A DNA stretch of 64,000 nucleotides from Micromonospora sp. WMMA1947 (GCF_027497355.1 NZ_CP114909.1:868001-932000), one strand, 5' to 3'. Counted from the first letter of the stretch, positions 6,702 to 15,149 are shown. The notes: generated by a model not told the origin, from the letters alone. Numbers and translations: made by a program.

Positions 6702-8045
6702 TCAGGGCGTCCAGTCCGGACGCAGCGGGTACCCGTTCACCCCCTCGGGGCCGTTGTGCGTGGCGAGCACATGGTGCAACTGGATGCCGTTGCGCTCGAA
6801 CGCCAGCCGGGAGCCCGCCATGTAGAGGCCCCACACCTTCGCGGTGCCCGGCCCGACCTCGCCGACGCAGAAGTCCCAGTGCTCGACCAGGTTGCGGCAC
6901 CAGCCGGCGAGCGTCAGCGCGTAGTGCTGGCGCAGGTTCTCCTCGTGGTGCACCTCGAACCCGGCATCGTGGATCTCGCTGATCAGCCGGCCCGGACCGG
7001 CCAGCTCGCCGTCCGGGAAGACGTACCTGTCGATGAACGCGCCGGAGCGGTGCGGCGCGCGGTTGTCGGCCCGGGTGATGCAGTGGTTGAGCAGCCGACC
7101 GCCGGGCTTGAGCCGCTCGCGCAGGGCACCGAAGTAGGCCGGATAGTTGCGCACCCCGATGTGCTCGGTCAGCCCGATCGAGGAGATCGCGTCGAACTGC
7201 TCGCGCGGCGCGTCCCGGTAGTCGAGGTGGCGCACCTCCGCCAGTTCGCTGAGCCCTTCCCGCTCGATCGCGGCGCGCGCCCACTCGGCCTGCGCCTTCG
7301 ACAGGGTGACGCCGAGCGCCTTGACGCCGTACTCCCGGGCCGCGTGCCGGACCATGCCGCCCCAGCCGCAGCCGACGTCCAGCAGCCGCATCCCCGGCTT
7401 GAGCGCCAGCTTGCCGGCGACCAGGTCGTACTTGTTCCGCTGCGCCTCCTCCAGGGTGTCGCCGGGGCTGCGGAAGACCGCGCAGGTGTACGTCATGGAC
7501 GGCCCGAGCACCTTCTCGTAGAAGGCGTTCGACACGTCGTAGTGGTGGGAGATCGCGCTGCTGTCCCGGGTACGCGAGTGACGCAGGCCGGTCATCAGCC
7601 GCCGCCAGCGCGGCGCCGCCTCCTGCGGCGGGGGCGGCGGCGGGCGCAGCCGTTCCCAGCCCAGCCCCCGGACCAGCGCGAGCGCGTCGCTCACCGGCGG
7701 GATGCGCAGCGGCACCTCGTCCTTGATCACCCGCAGCGCCTCGTACGGGTCGCCCGGGTGCACCCCCTGCAGCTCCAGGTCGCCGCTGACGTAGGCCCGG
7801 GCCATGCCCAGGTCACCCGGCGCGGTGAGCAGGTAGGACAGACCTCGCTCGGTGTGGATCGCCAGGGTGATGCCGGCGTCGGCCGGGCCCACCGCGCTGC
7901 CGTCGTAGCCGGTGACCCGGACGGGCAGGTCGCCGGTGGTGACCGCGCGGACCACGTCCGCGACTGTGGGTCCGGTACGCCGCCCGCCCGCCGGCGGGCC
8001 GGCCGGGGCGCTCGCCGCCCCCGGTGTTCGGTCGGTCAGACTCAT
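6702..8045 (-). CDS. tmsB: CFA-synthase-like SAM methyltransferase (TmsB/BfaB)
   Basis: This 447-residue protein belongs to the cyclopropane-fatty-acyl-phospholipid synthase family. The core has HHYDVSNAFY (167-176), the SAM-binding loop LLDVGCGWGG (221-230) and the SSIGLTEHIG motif near 285-295. In TmsB/BfaB the enzyme transfers a methyl group to the 9,10 double bond of oleoyl phospholipids, giving a 10-methylene product. It is transcribed directly after an FAD/DHCR24-like reductase gene with an ATGA overlap (8042-8045), the diagnostic arrangement of the 10-methyl fatty acid (tuberculostearate-type) pathway. The alternative, true cyclopropane synthesis, is less likely because of that partner. 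Confidence 0.85.
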   Translation of the reverse strand: MSLTDRTPGAASAPAGPPAGGRRTGPTVADVVRAVTTGDLPVRVTGYDGSAVGPADAGITLAIHTERGLSYLLTAPGDLGMARAYVSGDLELQGVHPGDPYEALRVIKDEVPLRIPPVSDALALVRGLGWERLRPPPPPPQEAAPRWRRLMTGLRHSRTRDSSAISHHYDVSNAFYEKVLGPSMTYTCAVFRSPGDTLEEAQRNKYDLVAGKLALKPGMRLLDVGCGWGGMVRHAAREYGVKALGVTLSKAQAEWARAAIEREGLSELAEVRHLDYRDAPREQFDAISSIGLTEHIGVRNYPAYFGALRERLKPGGRLLNHCITRADNRAPHRSGAFIDRYVFPDGELAGPGRLISEIHDAGFEVHHEENLRQHYALTLAGWCRNLVEHWDFCVGEVGPGTAKVWGLYMAGSRLAFERNGIQLHHVLATHNGPEGVNGYPLRPDWTP

Positions 8046-9427
8046 GCTCGGGATACCGCCTTCTCGTACAGTCCGGTGAGTCGGTGGTCCGGGTCGTAGC
8101 GGTCCTTCACGGCACGCCAGGTGTCGCCGCCGTAGAGGCGGTCGAACTCGCCCCGGTCGTAGTACGCGTCGGAGTAGAGCGACTTGTGGCCGCCCACCTC
8201 CGACACCATGCGCTCGATCTGGCGGTTGACGTCGCCGTCCGCGGCGCCCGCCGCGATGGGCACGCTTCCCCAGAAGCCGATGTTCACATACGTTTCGCCC
8301 GGTCGGAGCGGATATAGCGGCCACGCCTTCGCCGACCCGGGACCGGAGGGATCGCGCAGCCGCAGCGGGCACAACCAGACCGGCGTCATGCCCACGTTCG
8401 CCGCGAACCAGCGCAGGAACTCGGGCGTGCGGTCCAGCGGGACCTCCACGTCCTGCACCACCCGCTCGCGGGCCGGGCGGCCCCGCCACCTGTCGACCCG
8501 GGCGGCCACCTGGTGCCGGTGCTCCAGCCGCACGATCCGGTGGTAGACGTCGCTGCGCCGGTAGCGCCGCGGCCACAGCCGCCGCACCACCGGGTGCTGC
8601 ACCCCGAACGCCGCCGAGCACCAGAACCAGTCGGTGTCCCAGCGCCAGAGATAGTCGTACGCGGTGAGCGTGTCCCGGGTGCGCCGGCGCAGCGAGCGGT
8701 AGTAGATGTCCTGGCCGGTGTAGTCGGACGGGCCGTCGTCGGCCTCGTCGGCGAACGCGCCGAGCACGAGGTAAGCCTCGCCGGGGCTGAACACCACCCC
8801 GTCCATCGCGTCGACCGGCTCACCGCCCCAGGCGCCCTTGGCGACCACCTCGCCGATCGCGTCGACCAGTTCCTCCAGCCGGGTGAACCGGATGTTGCGC
8901 AGCGACACGTACCGGCGGACCGGTTGCAGCTCGATGCGCAGCCGGGTGGCGTAGCCGAGGCTGCCCAGCGAGTTGGGGAAGGCCCGGTGCAGGTCGGCGT
9001 GCTCGCCCTGCGGCCGGGTCGTGACGATCTCCCCCGAACCGGTGAGCACGTCCATCTCCCGCACCGACTCGTGCGGCAGGCCGTTGCGGAAGGAGGTGGA
9101 CTCGATGCCCAGGCCGGTCACCGCCCCGCCCAGGGTGATGGTGCGCAACTGCGGCACGACAAGCGGCATCAGGCCGTGCGGCAGCGTCGCGTCGACCAGA
9201 TCCTCGTAGGTGCACATGCCCTGCACGTCGGCGGTACGGGCCGCCGGGTCCACAGCGAGCACACCGGTCAGGCCGCTGACGTCCAGGCCGGGCGTACGCG
9301 GCGCGGAGCGGGGCCGGAACAGGTTCGAGGTCTGCTTGGCCAGCCGTACGGGTTCCCCGGCGGGCACCGCGGCGTAGGAGCGCCGCAGCGTGTCCACCGC
9401 CCGTTCATGATCACGGACAGCGTGCAT
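8042..9427 (-). CDS. tmsA: FAD-dependent reductase of 10-methyl fatty acid synthesis (TmsA/BfaA)
   Basis: This 461-residue protein has an N-terminal FAD-binding (PCMH/FAD_binding_4) domain, with LVVPQLRTITLGGAVTGLG (about 90-108) as the flavin loop and NGLPHESVREMDVLTGSGEI after it. The C-terminal half resembles the DHCR24/DIMINUTO substrate domain (WPLYPLRPGETYVNIGFWGS, HKSLYSDAYYDRGEFD near the end). TmsA/BfaA reduces the 10-methylene acyl intermediate made by TmsB to the 10-methyl product, with NADPH. The gene is first in the operon and overlaps tmsB by 4 bp. It is divergent from the YbaK-like gene with about 90 bp between them. Confidence 0.85.
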   Translation of the reverse strand: MHAVRDHERAVDTLRRSYAAVPAGEPVRLAKQTSNLFRPRSAPRTPGLDVSGLTGVLAVDPAARTADVQGMCTYEDLVDATLPHGLMPLVVPQLRTITLGGAVTGLGIESTSFRNGLPHESVREMDVLTGSGEIVTTRPQGEHADLHRAFPNSLGSLGYATRLRIELQPVRRYVSLRNIRFTRLEELVDAIGEVVAKGAWGGEPVDAMDGVVFSPGEAYLVLGAFADEADDGPSDYTGQDIYYRSLRRRTRDTLTAYDYLWRWDTDWFWCSAAFGVQHPVVRRLWPRRYRRSDVYHRIVRLEHRHQVAARVDRWRGRPARERVVQDVEVPLDRTPEFLRWFAANVGMTPVWLCPLRLRDPSGPGSAKAWPLYPLRPGETYVNIGFWGSVPIAAGAADGDVNRQIERMVSEVGGHKSLYSDAYYDRGEFDRLYGGDTWRAVKDRYDPDHRLTGLYEKAVSRA

Positions 9428-9518
9428 GAGATCACCTTACGCGCGGGTACGACAATTCGTGGGACGTCCACGGTGGCCTCGCCGACTCGCGGTCGGCTCG
9501 CGCGTTACCGTGACCGCC

Positions 9519-9989
9519 ATGGCGAATCCCGCGCTGACCGCTCTCGACCACTCCGGCCTGCCGTACCGGGTGATCCGCCACGGTCCGGTCGCGAGCCTCG
9601 CCGAGGCGGCCGCGGCGCGCGGCGTCGAGGTGCCCGACGTGGTCAAGACGATCGTGGTCCGCCGCGGCGAGGGCGACCTGCTGTTCGTGCTCACTCCCGG
9701 CGGCCGGGTGATCTCCTGGCCGAAGCTGCGCGCCCTGCTCGGGGTGAGCCGCCTGTCGATGCCCGACGCCGAGGCGGCGAAGGCCGCCACCGGGTACGCG
9801 CGCGGCACCATCACGCCGTTCGGCTCCACCACCGCCTGGCCGGTGATCGCCGACGAGCGGCTGCGCGGCCGGGAGATCACGCTCGGCGCGGGCGAGCACG
9901 GCCTCGCCGTCGCTGTCGACGCGGACACCGCGCTGGCGGCGCTCGCCGCGACGGTGGCCGACGTGACCGATGAGGAGCCGACGCGTTGA
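9519..9989 (+). CDS. YbaK/ProX-type aminoacyl-tRNA deacylase
   Basis: This 156-residue single-domain protein matches the YbaK/aaRS-associated editing family. It has ALDHSGLPYRVIRH at the N-terminus, the conserved Lys in DVVKTIVVR (about residues 42-50), and GARGxxTPFG-like text as ARGTITPFGSTT (about 91-102). Members hydrolyse mischarged tRNAs such as Cys-tRNA(Pro). The substrate here cannot be told from sequence alone. ATG 9519 is used; GTG 9510, three codons upstream, is equally in frame. Confidence 0.85.
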   Translation: MANPALTALDHSGLPYRVIRHGPVASLAEAAAARGVEVPDVVKTIVVRRGEGDLLFVLTPGGRVISWPKLRALLGVSRLSMPDAEAAKAATGYARGTITPFGSTTAWPVIADERLRGREITLGAGEHGLAVAVDADTALAALAATVADVTDEEPTR

Positions 9990-10029
9990 ACGGTGGCCGG
10001 TACGCGGCCACCGGCATAGCGTGGAGGGC

Positions 10030-10314
10030 ATGCCGAAAGCCGTCTGGAACGACCTCGTCGTCGCCGAGAGCGACGACACCGTGCTGGTCGAGGGCAACCA
10101 CTACTTCCCCCGTACCGCGCTGCGCGACGACCTGATCCGCCCCTCCGACACCCACACGGTCTGCCCGTGGAAGGGCACGGCCTCGTACTACACGCTCGAA
10201 CACGGCGGCGCCACCAGCCCGGACGCCGTCTGGTACTACCCCGACCCGAAACCGGAGGCGGAGATGGTCCGCGACCGGGTGGCGTTCTGGAAGGACGTCC
10301 GGGTCGTCGACTGA
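10030..10314 (+). CDS. DUF427 family protein
   Basis: This 94-residue small protein carries the complete DUF427 pattern: AVWNDLVVAESDDTVLVEGNHYFP at the start, then TVCPWKGTASYYTL with the conserved Cys-Pro-Trp-Lys-Gly core, and AVWYYPDPKPEA near the end. The family is widespread in actinomycetes, has a beta-tent fold and no established reaction. ATG 10030 has GGAGGG a few bases upstream. It lies between the YbaK-like and ricin-lectin genes on the same strand, possibly read from the same promoter. Confidence 0.9.
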   Translation: MPKAVWNDLVVAESDDTVLVEGNHYFPRTALRDDLIRPSDTHTVCPWKGTASYYTLEHGGATSPDAVWYYPDPKPEAEMVRDRVAFWKDVRVVD

Positions 10315-10372
10315 GTCACCGTGCCGCCGGCTCGACTGGCACCCGGCGGCCCCGGTGGGTCACCATGCTCCC

Positions 10373-11098
10373 ATGGCCGACCCGCACTCCGACCCGTCCG
10401 GCACCGTCTACGGCGGCGCCCGCCGCACCCGGCGCGTCCGGGGCGTCCGGCTGCCGCAGGACCCGCTGATGCGGATCGCGCTGGGCGTCGGCGCGACCGG
10501 CGTACTCCTCGGGGCCTTCTTCGCCACCGGCGTGCTCGGCGGCAGTGGCGAGCGGCCGGTGGTGCCGGCGGCTGCGGTGCCCACAGCGGCGGCGAGCGAG
10601 CCGAGCGCGGAACCGACGGCGGAGCCCACGCCTTCGTCGTCGCCGTCGCCGAGCGCGGCGCCGACCACCCCGGCCGCGCCGGTGGCCACCCCGAAGGTGC
10701 TGCGCGGCGTGCCGTCCGGGCGCTGCCTCGGCGTGACCGGCGACGAGGCCGAGGGCGCGCAGGCCGCGCTCGCCGACTGCACCGGCGGGCCGGAGCAGCA
10801 GTGGGTGGTCACGCCGGTCACGAATGACACCTATCTGCTCGTGAACGCGGCGAGCAGCAAGTGCCTGGACGTCAACGAGGCGAAGACCGACGACGGCGCG
10901 GACGTGCAGCAGTGGTCCTGCAACGGGCAGGCCAACCAGCAGTGGCGGTTCCAGCAGGCCGGTGACGGCGCGGCGCTGCTGGTCGCCGTGCACAGCGGCA
11001 AGTGCGCGCAGGTCGACGACGCCGGCACCGAGCCCGGCCGCGAGCTGGAGCAGGCGCCGTGCAGCGGCGCACCCGAGCAGCAGTGGGCGGCCGGCTGA
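10373..11098 (+). CDS. Membrane-anchored protein with an extracellular ricin-type lectin domain
   Basis: This 241-residue protein has a basic cytoplasmic N-terminus and one membrane segment (about 37-55, IALGVGATGVLLGAFFATG). A Ser/Pro/Ala/Glu-rich linker follows (about 60-105), then a C-terminal ricin B-type beta-trefoil. The trefoil shows three QxW-type signatures (EQQWVV, NQQWRF, EQQWAA) and paired cysteines (CLGV/ADCT, CLDV/SCN, CAQV/PCS). It should bind carbohydrate outside the cell or in the wall. No enzymatic domain is attached. ATG 10373 fits the start of the topological domain. Confidence 0.85.
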   Translation: MADPHSDPSGTVYGGARRTRRVRGVRLPQDPLMRIALGVGATGVLLGAFFATGVLGGSGERPVVPAAAVPTAAASEPSAEPTAEPTPSSSPSPSAAPTTPAAPVATPKVLRGVPSGRCLGVTGDEAEGAQAALADCTGGPEQQWVVTPVTNDTYLLVNAASSKCLDVNEAKTDDGADVQQWSCNGQANQQWRFQQAGDGAALLVAVHSGKCAQVDDAGTEPGRELEQAPCSGAPEQQWAAG

Positions 11099-11167
11099 CC
11101 GGTCACCCCGGGTAGCGCCGGCCGGTCACCCCTGGCAGCGCCGGCCGGTCACCCCCGGTAGCTCCAG
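11099..11167. repeat. Three tandem 23-bp units at the 3' end of the MFS gene
   Basis: Units at 11099-11121, 11122-11144 and 11145-11167 share the pattern CCGGTCACCCC-N-GGYAGC-N-CCRG. The third unit holds the last codons and stop of the MFS gene on the minus strand, so the gene's 3' end appears to have been copied twice downstream. The convergent lectin gene ends at 11098, immediately before the array. Confidence 0.8.
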
Positions 11168-12447
11168 GCCCGCCGGCTCGCGACCACCGGCAGCGTGAAC
11201 GCGGGCTCGTCGGCGGGACGGCGGCGCAGCAGCAGCGACAGCCCGGCCGCGCCGATCGACAGCGCACCGGCCACGTACCAGGCCATCGCGTAGTCGCCGA
11301 GCCGATCCCGGACCAGGCCCGCGCCGGTGGCCGCGAGCGCGGCGCCGAACTGGTGCGCGGCGAACACCCAGCCGAACACCACCGCCCCGGACGCGCCGAA
11401 CCACTCCCGGCACAGCGCCACCGTCGGCGGGACCGTCGCCACCCAGTCCAGCCCGTAGAAGACGATGAAGACCAGCATGCTCGGCTCGGCCGTACCGGTG
11501 AACAGGCTCGGCAGCACCACCAGCGACGCCCCGCGCAAGGCGTAGTAGGCGCCGAGCAGCAGCCGCGGGTCGACCCGGTCGGTGAGCCAGCCGGAGGCGA
11601 TCGAGCCGGCGATGTCGAAGATCCCGACCACGGCGAGCAGCCCCGCGGCGGTGGTCTCCGGCATGCCGTGGTCGTGGGCGGCCGGCACGAAGTGCGTACC
11701 GACCAGGCCGTTCGTGGTCGCGCCGCAGATCGCGAAACCGCCGGCGAGCAGCCAGAACGGCCGCGTCCGCGCGGCGGCGGCGAGCGCGCCGACCGCCCGC
11801 GCCGCCGCGCCGCCCTCCGGCCGTGCCGGCGGCACGACCTCGGCCGCGCCGTAGGCGGGCCGCCCCAGGTCCGCCGGATGCTCCCGCAACAACCACACCA
11901 CAAGGGGTACGACCGCCAGAGCGGCCCCGGCGACGACGAGTGCCGCCGTGCGCCAGCCGTGGTCGCGCACCAGCACCGCCAGCAGCGGGAGGAAGACGAG
12001 CTGCCCGGCCGCGCCGCCGGCGGTGAGCACGCCCGTCACCAGGCCCCGGCGCTTGACGAACCAGCGCCCGGTCACCGTCGCCACGAACGCCAGGGCCATC
12101 GAGCCGGTGCCCAGCCCGACGAGGACGCCCCAGCACAGCAGGAGCTGCCAGCTCTCGGTCATCCCCACGGTCAGGCCACTGCCGGCGGCCACCAGCATCA
12201 GCGCGCCGGCGACCACCCGGCGGATGCCGAACCGGTCCATCAGCGCGGCGGCGAACGGCGCGGTGAGGCCGTACAGCAGCAGGTTGACCGAGACGGCGGC
12301 GGAGATGGTCGCCAGCGGCCAGCCGAACTCGGCGTGCAGCGGGTGCAGCAGCACGCCGGGGGTGGCGCGGAAGCCGGCCGCGCCGACGAGCGCCACGAAG
12401 GCGACGGCGGCGACGAGCCAGGCCGGATGCAGGCGGGATCGCTTCAC
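11149..12447 (-). CDS. MFS transporter (12 membrane segments)
   Basis: This 432-residue major facilitator protein has two six-helix halves and a central cytoplasmic loop (about 205-235, Pro/Gly/Ala-rich). The MFS loop 2-3 motif appears as AALMDRFGIRRVV, and its repeat in the second half as GWLTDRVDPRLLL. The substrate is unknown; the fold resembles monocarboxylate/oxalate-type or drug exporters. GTG 12447 (VKRSRLHPAW) gives a normal N-terminus. A longer frame upstream reaches past the divergent GlxA start. The GlxA-like regulator next door probably controls it. Confidence 0.85.
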   Translation of the reverse strand: MKRSRLHPAWLVAAVAFVALVGAAGFRATPGVLLHPLHAEFGWPLATISAAVSVNLLLYGLTAPFAAALMDRFGIRRVVAGALMLVAAGSGLTVGMTESWQLLLCWGVLVGLGTGSMALAFVATVTGRWFVKRRGLVTGVLTAGGAAGQLVFLPLLAVLVRDHGWRTAALVVAGAALAVVPLVVWLLREHPADLGRPAYGAAEVVPPARPEGGAAARAVGALAAAARTRPFWLLAGGFAICGATTNGLVGTHFVPAAHDHGMPETTAAGLLAVVGIFDIAGSIASGWLTDRVDPRLLLGAYYALRGASLVVLPSLFTGTAEPSMLVFIVFYGLDWVATVPPTVALCREWFGASGAVVFGWVFAAHQFGAALAATGAGLVRDRLGDYAMAWYVAGALSIGAAGLSLLLRRRPADEPAFTLPVVASRRAWSYRG

Positions 12448-12517
12448 CAGCCGAGTCTCGGGCCGGGCGGTCCGTTGGACGAGTGGCCGGAAAGCCAACG
12501 TGCGCAATAATCGGGCC

Positions 12518-13561
12518 ATGTCCGTACCGCACCGGATCGCCGTCCTCGCCCTCGACGGGGTGGTGGCGCTCGACCTCGGCACCCCGGCCCAGGTCTTCGG
12601 CGCCGCCCGCGCCGACGACCGCACCCCGCTGTACGCGGTGGCGACCTGCACTCCCGGCGGGCAGCCGGTACGCAGCAGCGCCGGATTCCAGGTCCTCCCC
12701 GAACACGGCCTGGAACTGCTGGACAGCGCCGACACCGTGATCGTCCCCGGCATCCACACCGGTTCGCCGCTGCTCGACGGCACGCTGGCCGCCGAGGTGA
12801 CCGACGCGCTGCACGCCGCGTACGCCCGGGGTGCGCGCGTCATGTCCATCTGCACCGGCGCGTTCGTGCTCGCCGCCGCCGGCCTGCTCGACGGCCGCCC
12901 GGCCACCACGCACTGGGCGTACGCGCCGCGCTTCCGCCGCCTTCACCCCGGCGTACGGCTCGACCCCGACGTCCTGTTCGTCGACGACGGTCGCGTGCTC
13001 ACCTCGGCCGGCGTGGCCGCCGGTATCGACCTGTGCCTGCATGTCGTCCGCACCGACCACGGCAGCGCGGTGGCCAACCGGGCGGCCCGGCGCTGCGTGG
13101 TCCCGCCGTGGCGCGAGGGTGGGCAGGCCCAGTACATCGAGCGGCCGGTCCCCCGCGGCACCGACAACGGCACCGCCGCGACCCGCGAGTGGGCGCGGCA
13201 ACGGTTGCACGAACCGGTGGCGCTGCGCGAGATGGCGGCGCACGCACGGATGAGCGTCCGCACGTTCACCCGGCACTTCCGCTCCGAGACCGGCCTCAGT
13301 CCGGCGCAGTGGCTGCTCCAGCAGCGCACCGAGTACGCGCGGGTGCTGCTGGAGACGACTGATCTGAGCGTCGACCGGATCGCCCGGGACGCGGGTTTCG
13401 GCACCACCGCCGCGCTGCGCCAGCACTTCCACACCCGGGTCGGCGTGGCGCCCACCGCCTACCGCCGCACGTTCCGTCACCCTTCCCCCGCGGCGTCGCG
13501 GCCTGACGGCGTGGCGGTCAGGCCAGGTGGGGCTGGCGGCGCAGGGCGCGGAGCTGGGTGA
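12518..13561 (+). CDS. GlxA-family regulator: DJ-1/PfpI domain plus AraC HTH
   Basis: This 347-residue regulator has an N-terminal class-I-glutaminase-like DJ-1/PfpI domain (about 1-180) with the nucleophile-elbow text SICTGAFVLAAAGLLDG. A C-terminal AraC/XylS pair of helix-turn-helices follows (about 225-320): LREMAAHARMSVRTFTRHF, then VDRIARDAGFGTTAALRQHF. Such proteins sense small molecules through the N-terminal domain. ATG 12518 is 70 bp from the divergent MFS start at 12447. The last 44 bp overlap the convergent DinB-like gene. Confidence 0.9.
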   Translation: MSVPHRIAVLALDGVVALDLGTPAQVFGAARADDRTPLYAVATCTPGGQPVRSSAGFQVLPEHGLELLDSADTVIVPGIHTGSPLLDGTLAAEVTDALHAAYARGARVMSICTGAFVLAAAGLLDGRPATTHWAYAPRFRRLHPGVRLDPDVLFVDDGRVLTSAGVAAGIDLCLHVVRTDHGSAVANRAARRCVVPPWREGGQAQYIERPVPRGTDNGTAATREWARQRLHEPVALREMAAHARMSVRTFTRHFRSETGLSPAQWLLQQRTEYARVLLETTDLSVDRIARDAGFGTTAALRQHFHTRVGVAPTAYRRTFRHPSPAASRPDGVAVRPGGAGGAGRGAG

Positions 13562-14012
13562 GGTGCAGCGGCAGGTGCACGCGGATGTGCAGGTCCAGCG
13601 CTCTGCCCCAGGGCAGCGATTCGTCCACGTCCAGGTCGAAGCCCTCGCGTAGCACCGTGTCCACTGGTGTCTCCGCCGCCGGGCCGAGCCGCTCGGCCAG
13701 CGCGCACAACTTCTGGCTGGTGGCCCGGAACAGCGCGGCCAGTCCGTCCAGCCCGCCGCATTCGGAGACCAGCGCGTCGAGCTGGGGACGGTGGATGGTG
13801 TCCAGGTCGTAGTAGGCGAACGGCGACCCGGCCAGCACCGCCTCCGTCGCCTCGCTCATCAGCTCGTCGTTGGCGGCGAGGTGCGCGACGATCTGCTCGG
13901 CGCTCAGCTGCCCTTCGGGCGGCGGCCCGAACCCGCCCGCGTCGATCTCCTCGAACAACTCCTCGTACGCCTGCCGCAGTGCCGGGGCGTCCACCTCGTC
14001 CATGCCCCGCAT
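13518..14012 (-). CDS. DinB/maleylpyruvate-isomerase-like four-helix protein
   Basis: This 164-residue helical protein resembles the DinB_2/mycothiol-dependent maleylpyruvate isomerase N-terminal fold. It has SAEQIVAHLAANDELMSEA near residue 37 (first His) and DLHIRVHLPLHLTQL near 140-154, carrying further His residues that could bind a metal. Relatives are mycothiol-dependent transferases or domains of unknown role. ATG 14012 is preferred over ATG 14003 because GAGGG lies five bases upstream. Its 3' end overlaps the convergent GlxA-like gene by 44 bp. Confidence 0.65.
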   Translation of the reverse strand: MRGMDEVDAPALRQAYEELFEEIDAGGFGPPPEGQLSAEQIVAHLAANDELMSEATEAVLAGSPFAYYDLDTIHRPQLDALVSECGGLDGLAALFRATSQKLCALAERLGPAAETPVDTVLREGFDLDVDESLPWGRALDLHIRVHLPLHLTQLRALRRQPHLA

Positions 14013-14073
14013 CCAACCCTCGCGGCCGCTGCGATCACCCCGACTACCGGGCCCGGTTCACCCGGACGCGTGA

Positions 14074-14111
14074 AAAGGCCGGCACCCCGTTGGTTCGGGG
14101 TGCCGGCCTTT
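14074..14111. terminator. Strong hairpin terminator
   Basis: AAAGGCCGGCACCCCG (14074-14089) and its exact complement (14096-14111) form a 16-bp stem with the loop TTGGTT, 23 bp past the stop of the secreted lysozyme-like gene on the minus strand. The stem starts in AAA and ends in TTT. Confidence 0.9.
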
Positions 14112-14134
14112 CGCTGCGTTCTTCGTTGTTCGTC

Positions 14135-14713
14135 TTACTTGTTCCAGTGCTGGGCGACGAGGTCGGCGGCCTGCTGCTCCCACTGGGCGTAGTGGTCCGG
14201 GTAGGCGGACACCTGGACGGTCTGGGCGGCCTTGGTCAGCGGCATGTCCTGCCAGCCGTCGACCTGCTTCAGGCCCTTGAGGAACGCGGTGGTCGAGTAC
14301 TCGGGGTCGGTGATCTGCTCCACCGTGCCCCACCCGCTCGACGGACGCTGCTGGAACAGGCCCTGCGAGTCGTGGTCGTTACGGTCACCCAGGTGGCCCA
14401 GGTTCTCCAGCTTCGACTCCTGCAACGCCGTGGCGATGGAGACGACCGCGGCGCGCTCGTCCATGCCGGCCTTCTTCGTCGCGGCGATGATCGCCTTCAC
14501 ATTCGCGGTCTGCTCGTCGTTCAGCTCGATCCGCGACTGGGTGCCCTGCACGCCGTGCGGGATCAGCTTGTCACCCTGCACGCTCACACTCACCGGCTTC
14601 GCCGCGTGCGTGGTGGTGTCGGCCGCGTGGGCGGCGACCGGACCGGCGAACACGCCACCGGTGAAAGCCAGACCAGCAATACCCAGGATGCTCTTACGCA
14701 GAATCGTGTTCAT
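14135..14713 (-). CDS. Secreted lysozyme/transglycosylase-like protein
   Basis: This 192-residue exported protein has a Sec signal peptide: positive MNTILRKS, then a hydrophobic core, then AHAAD near residues 28-32 with likely cleavage after AHA or AA. The mature part has IELNDEQTANVKAIIAATKKAGMDERAAVVSIATALQES, where Glu99 sits like the catalytic glutamate of goose-type lysozymes and lytic transglycosylases. SQGLFQQRPSSGWG and YPDHYAQWE follow, as in the actinobacterial cell-wall lysozyme-like family. It probably acts on peptidoglycan outside the cell. A leader of more than 200 bp with a repeated element lies upstream. Confidence 0.7.
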   Translation of the reverse strand: MNTILRKSILGIAGLAFTGGVFAGPVAAHAADTTTHAAKPVSVSVQGDKLIPHGVQGTQSRIELNDEQTANVKAIIAATKKAGMDERAAVVSIATALQESKLENLGHLGDRNDHDSQGLFQQRPSSGWGTVEQITDPEYSTTAFLKGLKQVDGWQDMPLTKAAQTVQVSAYPDHYAQWEQQAADLVAQHWNK

Positions 14714-14836
14714 CACAAGTGCTCCATTCGGGGGTCGACGCACCCGCCGGGGGACGGGGGTGCGTGGGCACCGTCAGGCGCTCAAAAGTCTTCAAGGGAG
14801 TTCTCGGCTGCTCGCGGGGCGGGGGCCTCTGCGCGG

Positions 14837-14953
14837 CGCCGGAAGCATGTCCAACGACCCGCCGGCCAGGATCATTCCCGGGGCCTTCACGCCACCACCG
14901 GGGGGTGCGGCGCGCGGGGTTCACGTCGTCGGAACCGTGTTCAACGACCCGCC
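14837..14953 (-). repeat. Duplicated 27-bp element in the leader of the secreted protein gene
   Basis: CGCCGGAAG-CATGTCCAAC-GACCCGCC (14837-14863) and CGTCGGAAC-CGTGTTCAAC-GACCCGCC (14927-14953) match at 23 of 27 positions and are 90 bp apart. They lie 124 and 214 bp upstream of the start codon. They could be paired protein-binding sites or parts of a structured leader RNA. I looked for a c-di-AMP riboswitch here and did not find its conserved core. Confidence 0.5.
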
Positions 14954-15149
14954 GCCCGCGACTGTTTCTCGCAGGCCGTGCGGCCCGTTCGGGGCCGGGC
15001 TGGTGCTCGGTCGTTCACCCGGTTACAACGCCATCCGCCCGCCCACGATTCCGCCACCAGAGTGCCGCCCACCACCCCCGAACCGGACACCCCACCCCAC
15101 ACACGCCCAACCCGGATCGAGCCCAGCCGAGCACCTCGCCCTGCACCCC

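Noticed and set aside
14714..15000. c-di-AMP (ydaO-type) riboswitch before the lysozyme-like gene
   Set aside because: The context is suggestive, but the conserved core segments I know for this class could not be found on the minus strand.
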